Below are positions 25,314 to 34,700 of a DNA stretch of 64,000 bases, piece after piece. The stretch is from Pacificitalea manganoxidans (lineage in GTDB: Bacteria > Pseudomonadota > Alphaproteobacteria > Rhodobacterales > Rhodobacteraceae). A model generated the notes under the pieces. It ran no database searches, was not told where the DNA came from, and was given only the letters and a program-made list of their open reading frames with translations. The stretch lies in NCBI RefSeq assembly GCF_002504165.1, contig NZ_CP021404.1:930001-994000 (forward strand). The letters are read 5' to 3'. A program made the position numbers and the translations under genes. Position 1 is the first letter of the stretch; each line of letters begins with the position of its first letter.

Positions 25314-25452
25314 GGAGAGGCCAAGGTCAGAGCGTTAGGGGCCGCAGGGTCGCGGCGGGGAGGAGGCCCGCATCCGGCGCACCCACGGAGGCGGGCGTCA
25401 TGCACGGGGCGGCAATTCGGGTGACGTAAGGGTAGGCCCAGCGACGGGCATC

Positions 25453-25627
25453 GCGCAAGATGCGCGTGGATGGGTATGCGCAAGATGCGCGTGAATGGGT
25501 ATGCGCAAGATGCGCGTGGATGGGTATGCGCAAGATGCGCGTGGATGGGTATGCGCAAGATGCGCGTGGATGGGGCTGCGCAAGATGCGCGTGGTTGGAG
25601 ATGCGCAAGATGCGCGTGGACGGCGAA
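25453..25627. repeat. Seven 25-bp tandem repeats, each with a 13-bp palindrome
   Basis: Units begin at 25453, 25478, 25503, 25528, 25553, 25578 and 25603. Every unit starts with the invariant inverted repeat GCGCA-AGA-TGCGC plus GTG; the last ~9 bases vary in units 5-7. A degraded eighth copy follows. A period of 25 is not a multiple of 3 and the cores, not the reading frames, are conserved. It lies between fha (start 25313) and the unknown gene ending at 25731. It looks like an array of binding sites for a dimeric protein, or of small RNA hairpins. Confidence 0.9.
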
Positions 25628-25730
25628 GGCGCAGGACGCGCTCGACCCGGCAACGCACAACGCCGAGCGGCGCACGCCATAGGGGGCCGCAGACACGTTT
25701 GCCGCGCCGGGGATCGGGCGCTAGGGTCGG

Positions 25731-26318
25731 TCACGCATCCTCGGTCAGCATCACCGCCATCCGGACAAAGCGGCGTAGGGTGTCGACCCGCTCGGCCACC
25801 TCGATCTGCGCCAGCAGCGTGAGAATACCGGCATTGACGGCCCGCGCGGTCATGTGCGGGGCGGGGGGCACGGGCGGCAGGTCCGGCCCGACCATCGAGC
25901 CGCCGGACCAGCCCGCCGCCACGGCGATCCAACTGCCGCAGGTCATGGGCGAGCCATCCATCGCCCGGTCAAGCGCGGCATAGCGGCTGTCCTCGTCGGG
26001 ATTGGCCACCCAAGCGGCGGCAAGTTCCAGCAATTCCTCGTCGGCGGCGGTCAGCAGCGCGGCGCGGCTGCGCAGGCATTCATGCCCCCACCACACGGCA
26101 AAGCGCCGGGGCAGCACATAGGCGCAAAAGGTGATCGCCTCCTCGGGGGTGGGGCTATGGGCCAGTTCCTCGACAAAGGGGATGCTGTCCTGCTCGGCGG
26201 GGCGGGCCTTCATGTCATCTTCGATCTGCGGCAACGCATCGAACAGCTCACGCGCCACCTCGAACCTCAGGTTCTTGCGTTTCACTGGTCCGTCCCGTTC
26301 GTCAGCCACGCTGTCCAC
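25731..26318 (-). CDS. Unknown T6SS-operon protein downstream of vgrG
   Basis: About 195 residues, probably starting at a GTG. It is soluble and acidic, with ELFDALPQIEDDM, EAITFCAYVLPRRFAVWWGHECLR and a C-terminal helix LAQIEVAERVDTLRRFVRMAVML. The Trp-rich centre (residues 72-80) and a Pro-rich patch (DLPPVPPAPH) are notable. It sits between vgrG and fha. I do not recognise the family with confidence; proteins of this size next to vgrG are often adaptors/chaperones or baseplate accessories, which is inference from position. Confidence 0.7.
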   Translation of the reverse strand: MDSVADERDGPVKRKNLRFEVARELFDALPQIEDDMKARPAEQDSIPFVEELAHSPTPEEAITFCAYVLPRRFAVWWGHECLRSRAALLTAADEELLELAAAWVANPDEDSRYAALDRAMDGSPMTCGSWIAVAAGWSGGSMVGPDLPPVPPAPHMTARAVNAGILTLLAQIEVAERVDTLRRFVRMAVMLTEDA

Positions 26319-26435
26319 CGTGTTGTCCGTCCTGTATCCAAGTCATCGTTTCGTGTGCTCCCTGCGTCATCGGCCCCCGCGTGGGGCGCGCGCCTCCCGT
26401 CGGATGCGGGCGGGGCGGCTGGCATGGGCCGCCGG

Positions 26436-28391
26436 TCAGTTGATCTTCACCAATCCTCCCTTGATCGTCTGGAGGGCGCTGCCGGAATGTTCAGCGGTCA
26501 GCCCGCTTGTGGTCAGGCTGGCGGTGGCCTTCACATTGATCGACAGGGCTTCGATCGTGATGCTGCCGGGGGTCATCGTGATCTTAGACGCGCCGCATTT
26601 CAGTTCGATCTTGGTCCCGGCCGAGATTTTCAGCTCCATCCCGGTCTCTAACGTGTCGTTCTGCGACACCTTTGTGTCGCGGTTGTTTTTGACCTCGACC
26701 TTGTCGTTGGCCTTCATCGTCACGCTGCGGTCGCCGGTGGTGGTGCGGGTTTCCTGACCGGTGATCTCCCACTTGCTGTCGCCCTTGACCTCATGGCTTT
26801 CGTCGACGCCGATAATCGTGCTGCGGTTCTTGTCGATTTCCCGCCGCTCGTCGTTGAGCACCTTGGTTTCCATGTCGAACTGGGCGTGCTGCCGAAACAG
26901 CTCCTTGCCCGCCGTGTCATCGAACATCACCTCGTTGTAGCCGCGGCTATTCGGGGTCGAATTGCTCTTGATGCCGGAGCGGTTTTTCTCGTCCTCGGGC
27001 GAATAGGGCATGGGGTGATTGCCGTGATAGACGCAGCCGGTCACCAGCGGCTTGTCCGGGTCGCCTTCCAGAAACTCCACCACCACTTCCATGCCGATCC
27101 GGGGAATGAACTGCGCCCCCCAGCTTTTCGACGCCCATAGCTGCGCCACCCGACAACGCATCGAATTGGCCCCGGCCAGATCCCAGTGGAACCGGACAAG
27201 GATCCGCCCCGTCGGATCGACGTCGATTTCCTCTCCGGTCTTGCCCACGACCATGGCGGTCTGCGGACCCGCCACACGGGCGGGGGCGGTGCGCAGCGCG
27301 GGACGGAACGGTTTCTCCTCGGGGTAAAATTCGTAGCGCCCGCGGTAGGCGACCGTTTCCCCCTGATCGCCGGAGCCATAGCTTTCGGAGGTGTAATCGT
27401 GATGGGCCCGCAGGCAGAGGAATTTCTTGCTGTTGATCGTGGCGTCCGAGTCCGAGACGATGCCCACCACCATCCCGCTTTTCAGCGTCATGGTATCGCC
27501 TTCGGCGGACTGCCGGAAATCGGCGGAGCGTTCCTGTTCCAGCCGGATGCTCGACATGGTCTTGCCAGCGCCGCCGGTCTCGTAAAGGCCGGGATAGTCG
27601 AACGCTTCGAGATCGCCGAAACTATGCCCGGCGGTGCCTGCCTGCGTTTCGGTCAGATCGGTCGTCGGCGTTTTGAAGTTGTAATCCGTCAGCCGCACCG
27701 CGCCGGTGGTCAGCAACCGCCGGGGCGACCATGACCAGAAATGTTCTTTGTCATCGACATGGCGATCCTCGACCATCACATGATTGCGGCGCCCGCCGGG
27801 GATTGCGGCGAACTCGTCATTGCTGTCGGTCAGGATCAGGGAGTGGCCGTTCCGCGTGTGCGTGAAATGGTAGTTGATGCCGTAGCGCTCCATCAGGCGC
27901 TGGCAGAAATCCAGATCGCTTTCGCCATATTGCACGACATATTCGCGCGGCTCGTAGCTGGCGGTCAGGCTGTCGACCAGATGGTTGGCGCTGGCGCTGC
28001 TATAGGCCTCCATCACCTCGGTCAGGATCGCGGGGATCGATTTTTCGTGGAAGATGCGCTGCTGGCGCGCCCGCCCGGCCAGCCAGAACCACGGGCGCAG
28101 CTGAAAGGCGTAAAGATTGCCGGTCTCCCCCACGCCCTTGAACCGGGCCTCGACGACGATGCCGGTGAAATGGATCGGGTCACCGTCCAGCGAGGTCAGT
28201 TCGACCCCCATGAGTTTGCCGACGAGGGCGTCGAAATCCAGATCGGGCCGGACGCCAAGCGCCTCGACGCGGTAGTCGAACAGTTCGTTGACGCCATCGC
28301 TGCCGGACAGGCGCAGCAAAACCAGATCGTCCTTGGCCAGCGGGGTATGGAGCCTGCCGATACGATTGTCCTGAGAGACATTCAATGTCAT
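26436..28391 (-). CDS. vgrG: T6SS spike protein VgrG (TssI)
   Basis: 651 residues. N-terminal gp27-like region (MERYGINYHFTHTRNGHSLILTD near residue 165), gp5/OB domain (GRILVRFHWDLAGANSMRCRVAQ, WGAQFIPRIGMEVVVEFLEGDPDKPLVTG) and a C-terminal beta-helix with repeating K-x-E-x-K strands ending QTIKGGLVKIN. VgrG trimers cap the Hcp tube. There is no C-terminal effector extension, so effectors must dock non-covalently. It is the first gene of the minus-strand operon, divergent from the autotransporter. Confidence 0.96.
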   Translation of the reverse strand: MTLNVSQDNRIGRLHTPLAKDDLVLLRLSGSDGVNELFDYRVEALGVRPDLDFDALVGKLMGVELTSLDGDPIHFTGIVVEARFKGVGETGNLYAFQLRPWFWLAGRARQQRIFHEKSIPAILTEVMEAYSSASANHLVDSLTASYEPREYVVQYGESDLDFCQRLMERYGINYHFTHTRNGHSLILTDSNDEFAAIPGGRRNHVMVEDRHVDDKEHFWSWSPRRLLTTGAVRLTDYNFKTPTTDLTETQAGTAGHSFGDLEAFDYPGLYETGGAGKTMSSIRLEQERSADFRQSAEGDTMTLKSGMVVGIVSDSDATINSKKFLCLRAHHDYTSESYGSGDQGETVAYRGRYEFYPEEKPFRPALRTAPARVAGPQTAMVVGKTGEEIDVDPTGRILVRFHWDLAGANSMRCRVAQLWASKSWGAQFIPRIGMEVVVEFLEGDPDKPLVTGCVYHGNHPMPYSPEDEKNRSGIKSNSTPNSRGYNEVMFDDTAGKELFRQHAQFDMETKVLNDERREIDKNRSTIIGVDESHEVKGDSKWEITGQETRTTTGDRSVTMKANDKVEVKNNRDTKVSQNDTLETGMELKISAGTKIELKCGASKITMTPGSITIEALSINVKATASLTTSGLTAEHSGSALQTIKGGLVKIN

Positions 28392-28751
28392 GCCGGGATC
28401 TTCTCGATTATAGCCATGTCGCCGATGCCCCTGAAATACGGGCGGGCTGAAGGATTGGTGATAAAAATAACTTTCCTTACGTCAACGTGCCATCGGTCCC
28501 GCCAATTCGCAAGGGTGCAGGCGCGCGGCGCGCACCCCCGGTGCCCAACCTTGCGCCGACCTTGCGCCGCCTTGTGCGCCGTCCGGGGCGGCGTTTCGGG
28601 TCAGAAAACTGCACCAGCCATGCACATTGTGGCAAAAATTCGTTGAGTGGTTCACGCGGCGTAAGTAGGCTTGCCGCAGGTGCGGTATTTCAGCGCCGGG
28701 TTGTTTAGGGGCGCCGCGTGGTAGTGCGGCATATTTCGACGGGGATTGACG
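28392..28751. other. Divergent promoter region between vgrG and the autotransporter
   Basis: 360 bp without a gene, expected to hold the promoters of the minus-strand T6SS operon and of the autotransporter. An AT-rich patch at about 28459-28481 is a likely minus-strand promoter area. I found no EcfG-type or clear -24/-12 (RpoN) site. The GGGGATTGACGATG leader of the autotransporter start is also found at the clpV start. Confidence 0.4.
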
Positions 28752-31700
28752 ATGACTTCATTTCTTCACGGCACCGGTGTGGCGAAGGCAGACCGCGCCG
28801 GGGGCGGCTCGTTGCGGCGTATCATCCTGTCCACCACCGCGATTGCGGCGCTGGCCTATGGGATGAGCGGGCAGAGCGGCTGGTCGCAGGATCTGATCAT
28901 CAATGACGCAAGCACCCCCAACCCCACAGTTTTTGACAGCGATCAGACCTTCGACACGATCACGGTCGAAGATGGCGGCAACGCGACCAGCGGATATTTC
29001 GTATTCGACGCGCCGGTGACGGTGACGGCGAACGACGCGCTGATTCTGAACTCCACCGAAACGCACGCGGTCGGGTCGGGCGAGGGTCTGAATGCCGGCA
29101 CCGCCACGATCAAATCTGATCTGAATATTTCGAACGGCGGGACGTTCAGTGTCACCGAGGGGCTGGAGACGCTTGGCGCCGTGGAGATCGCGGGCAGCTC
29201 CACCGCCAATGCGCTGACGGTAAACGGCGGCACTCTCTCAGTTACTCCTGACGGCGATCTGACGGTCACAGGCGCGACCGATATCGGCGCGGGCGCGTTC
29301 AGCAATGACGGGGAGTTCGGCACCGGTTCGCTTACGGTCACGAGTGAGACGGGCTCCTTTGACAACACGGGCACCGCGACGGTGACCAACGATTTCACCG
29401 ATGGGACCGTCGGCAACACTGTCACCAATACGGGCACATTGAACATCGGCGGCACCATGACCGTCGACGGAGCCGTCAGTCAGAGCGGCTCGGGGGTGAT
29501 TACCGCAACCATGGGCGCATCCCTCGGCAGTCTCAGCCTGAGCGACATGTCCGAATTCGCCAGCGACGGGGATGTCACCCTCGGCACGCTGGACGCGGGC
29601 AGCCAGACCAGCCTGTCCGGGGCATCGATCACCCTGACGGGCGATGGGACGTTGGACGGCACGATCACGGGTGATCTGGAAGTCAGCGACACCACCGAAG
29701 ACGGCAGCGCCCTGAGCGTCAGCAATGGCGGCACGATCGAGGATGATCTGACCCTTTCGGCCACCACCACCGCTGAGACGGATGGTGTGATCTTCACCAA
29801 CGACAACACTATCAAAGGGAACGTCACCGTCGGCACCGGCAGCGCCGACAGCACCAATCTGACCCTTATCAACACAAACCTGATCGAAGGGGACATCACC
29901 AGCTACGGTGTCGTCCAGTCCGCAGGTCAGGTGGATGGCGACGTTACCGCGAATGCCGGCACATTGGAATTCGCTGACGGGGCCAGCGTCGGCGGCACCG
30001 TCACGGTCGGCGACGCGGCGACCCTGTCGCTGGGCACCTATGGCAATTCCGGCGGCCCTGCCGTGATAATCACCGGTGATCTGGTCGCAGACGGAGATAT
30101 TTCCTCGACGGGAGCCAATGCCCTAGCAATCGACGGGACATTCTCATCCTCCGGCACGATCGAGGCCGATACGGGCGAGGCCAGCATCACCGCCGGCACG
30201 ATCAATCTCCGCGATGGCACGGTGCTGAGCGAAGTGAACGGCGGCACCCTGTCCTTTTCTGCGGATGCCATCAATTACGGGATCGCCACGACCATCACTG
30301 ACCCGACCCTCGACTATGATCTTGGCGTAATCGATGGTGCGACCGTTACCATCGCCTCCGAGCTCAACGGCGATGGCCACGATCTCAATGTCACCGACGG
30401 CACGCTGTTGGTCGATGCCGATACCACCCAAATCGGCGTGACCACGGTGGCGAGCGACGGCATCGTCACCGTTGACAGCGGGATCGAGCTTGAGTTCTCC
30501 TCGCTGACCAATGACGGCACCGTCAACTTGGGCGAAAACGCCACCCTGACCGGGACGGGCAACACCTATACCAACAATGGCACGACCAACGTTAGCGATA
30601 ATGCGACCATTCAGGACGCGGGCGCCATCGAGAACAGCGGGCTGCTCAGGTTCGAAGGCAGCGCGACGCTCAACAGCGACACCAACTCCAGCGGTGGGGA
30701 AATTATCACCAACACCGGCACTTTGGATCTGACGACGCTCACGAACGCCGATCCGACAGTGGACGCACTGGATGACCTGACGTCGACCGGCGGCAGCGCC
30801 CTTATCCAGCTGGCAGAGGACACGGAACTGACCGTCGCAGGCACGCTGACCAATGCCGACGGGGCATCCGTGACGATTGGCACCGATGCCACCGTCTCGG
30901 CCAGTGATGATGTGGTGAACACGTCCGGGTCGACCATCACGGTCGGGATGGACGGCACCCTGTCGGCGACAAACGGCGTTCTCAACGATGACACCGCCAC
31001 GCTGGACGTGAACGGCGGCACCATCTCTGGCGCGCTCGACAACTCCGCCACGGTGACCTTCGCAGGCACCATGACCGGCGATGTGGCCAATACCGGCAGC
31101 TTCACAGTCGATGGTGACAGCACCATGGCCGGGGATTTCGACAACGAAGACGGCGGCACGCTGACGGTGAATGAGGATCTGACGGGGATCACGACGCTCA
31201 CCAATACCGGCACCGACAGCACGGTGACGGTCGGCAGCGGCGCGACGCTGGGCGCGACGTCCCTTGTCAACGAACTTACCGCCACGCTGGACGTGAACGG
31301 CGGCACCGTCTCTGGCGCGCTCGGCAACTCCGCCACGGTGACCTTCGCAGGCACCATGACCGGCGATGTGGCCAATACCGGCAGCTTCACAGTCGATGGT
31401 GACAGCACCATGGCCGGGGATTTCGACAACGAAGACGGCGGCACGCTGACGGTGAACGAGGATCTGACCGGGATCACGACGCTCACCAACACCGGCACCG
31501 GCAGCACGGTGACGGTCGGCGGCGGCGCGACGCTGGGCACGACCAATATCGACAACAGCGCGACCTTCTCAAGCCTCAACAACTCGGTGGTCAGCACCGG
31601 CACCTTCGACAACGAGACCGGCGGCTTCTTTACCAATGCCGGTGATTTCGACGCGACAGGGACGGTGACCAACGACAATCAGATCACGAACACCTCGACC

Positions 31701-34700
31701 GGCACCTTCGATGCGGATGCGCTGACCAACAGCGGCACGTTCACCAACACGGGCGGCGTGGTGGGGGCGACAGATCCCCTGATCGTGCAGAACTCCGGCA
31801 CGATCTCGAACCAAGGCACGGGCACCTTCGGGGCCGTGACGGTCAACAACACGACCGGCGGCGTCGTCACCAACGCCAGCGATGCGACGATGACCATGAC
31901 GGCGCTGACCAATGCCGCGACCGTGACCAACCAAGGCCTGTTCACCGCCGAGGAAATCGAAACCACCGGCACCTTCACCAATACCGACGGCACGGTGACG
32001 GTCACGGGCCTGGAGGGATTGGAGAATGGCGGCACATTGACCAACCAGTCCGACGGTGTGGTGACAACGACCCTATTGGACAACTCGGGCAACCTGTCGA
32101 ACCTCGACACGTCGGCCTTTAACGCTGCCGAAGTCACCAATGGCGGGCCTACCGCATCGCTCGTCAACCAAGGCGACTTCAACGTCACCGGCATGGTGTC
32201 GAATACCGGCTCTATCACCACCAGCGGGACGTTCGATAGCGGCCTGCTGCAAAACTACCTCTCCTTCGTCAATGATGGCGGCATGGTCGGCGGCACCGCA
32301 GCGGATGCCATCGACAATGACGGCACGCTCACCAACCAGAACGCCGGTGTGTTGAACGCGACCGATATCGACAATAGCGGGAACTTCTCGAACCTCGATA
32401 CCTCGACAATCAATACCGCCACCTTCGACAACGAGGGCGCGGGCTCGCTGGTGAACCAAGGCGACTTCAACGCGTCCGGCGCGGTGACGAACCTCAATTC
32501 GATCAACAACACCGGCACGTTCGACGCGGCCTCGATCGACAATGACGCGACCTTCGTCAATGACGGCGGCACGGTGGGTGGCACAACGGCGGGCAGCATC
32601 GACAGCTCCGGCACGCTGACCAACCAGAACGACGCGGAGCTGACCGCGACGACGATCACCAACTCCGGCACCTTGTCGAACCTCGACACGTCCAGCGTCA
32701 CGGCGACCACCAGCGTCACCAACACCGGCTCGATCACCAGCTTCGGCACGTTTGATACGGCGGCGCTCGACAATGACATGACCTTCGTCAATGACGGCGG
32801 CACGGTGGGCGGGACCACGCCCGGTAGCATCGACAATGACGGCACGCTCACCAACCAGAACGCCGCGGAACTGACCGCGACAGATATCGACAATAACGGG
32901 AGCTTCTCGAACCTCGATACCTCGACAATCAACACCGCCACCTTCGACAACGAGGGCGCGGGCTCGCTGGTGAACCAAGGCGACTTCAACGCGTCCGGCG
33001 CGGTGACGAACCTCAATTCGATCAACAACACCGGCACGTTCGACGCGGCCTCGATCGACAATGACGCGACCTTCGTCAATGACGGCGGCACGGTGGGTGG
33101 CACAACGGCGGGCAGCATCGACAGCTCCGGCACGCTGACCAACCAGAACGACGCGGAGCTGACCGCGACGACGATCACCAACTCCGGCACCTTGTCGAAC
33201 CTCGACACGTCCAGCGTCACGGCGACCACCAGCGTCACCAACACCGGCTCGATCACCAGCTTCGGCACGTTTGATACGGCGGCGCTCGACAATGACATGA
33301 CCTTCGTCAATGACGGCGGCACGGTGGGCGGGACCACGCCCGGTAGCATCGACAATGACGGCACGCTCACCAACCAGAACGCCGCGGAACTGACCGCGAC
33401 AGATATCGACAATAACGGGAGCTTCTCGAACCTCGATACCTCGACAATCAACACCGCCACCTTCGATAACGAAGGCGCGGGCTCGCTGGTCAACCAAGGC
33501 GACTTCAACGCGTCCGGCGCGGTGACGAACCTCAATTCGGTCAACAACACCGGCACGTTCGACGCGGCCTCGATCGACAATGACGCGACCTTCGTCAACA
33601 ACGGCGGCATCGTGGGCGGCACCACGCCCGGCAGCATCGATACCTCCGGCACGCTGACCAACGAGACTGCGGGGGTGATCTTCGCCACCGATATCGACAA
33701 CAGCGGCACGATGTCGAACCTCGACACCTCCACGGTCAACGGGAGCACCTTCGACAATGTTGGCAGCACCTCGCAACTGACCAATGCCGGGACCATGACC
33801 CTGACGGGCGCGGCGACGAACGAAGGCAATATCGACAATACCGGCGCGTTCACCGCGCTGTCGTTCGACAATGACGGCTCGGTCGACAATGACGGCACGT
33901 TTACCGCGCCGGTCGATAACTCCGGCTCTTTCGACAACAGCGGCACGGTCATCGGTGCCGTCAGCAACTCCGGCGGGTTCGACAATACCGGCGGGATCAC
34001 GGGCGATGTCGATAATGACGCGACCGGCGATTTCGATCATGACGGGACCATCACCGGCGATGTCAGCAATAGCGGCGCCTTCCAGATGGCGGGCATGATC
34101 GACGGGGATTTCGACAACTTCGCCGACGGCACGTTCACCATCGACGGGAACAGCACCATCGACGGCGCGCTGGACAATATGGGGACGCTGGAAAATGACG
34201 GCAGCGGCCTGACCCTGACGGTCACCGACGGGTTCATCAATACCGGCACGATCCAGTCTCTCGACATGTTCACCATCGATACAGCGTCCATCGACAACAC
34301 CAGCGGGCGCATCGATCTGGGCACCGACGATGCGGCAGATGATGTGCTGGTTCTGACCGGCACGGTCGCGGGCGGCACGCTGGCCTTCGATATCGATCTG
34401 GGCGACAGCACCGGCGCGACCGATCAGATCGTCCTGTCGTCGCTCACCGGCAATGTCCTGCTGGAGTTCGACACGCTGGACAGCGGCGCGATCCTGAACG
34501 ATCCGCTGCAGGTCGTGGATGGCAACGCCGTGTCGGCACTGCTGACCAGCACCGGGCTTCCTGCGCGCAGCGGGCCGCTCAGCTATCAGGTCACGCAGAG
34601 CAGCGAGGGCGTCTTTGTGAACTCGGTCATCGATCCGGGCGCGGCGGCGGTGTCGGGCAACCTTGCGCTGGTGCAGTCGCTGATCGGCACCATCGTAAAC

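Noticed and set aside
25453-25627. CRISPR array
   Set aside because: Units are head-to-tail with 25-bp period and only about 9 variable bases between cores; there are no unique spacers of 30 bp or more and no cas genes.
25310-25932. Overlapping repeat-coded open frames on both strands with 25-residue repeats (e.g. RILRIPIHAHLAH)
   Set aside because: A 25-bp period translated in three frames gives a 25-residue repeat automatically; the DNA palindrome, not a protein, is conserved, and the frames overlap fha and its neighbour.
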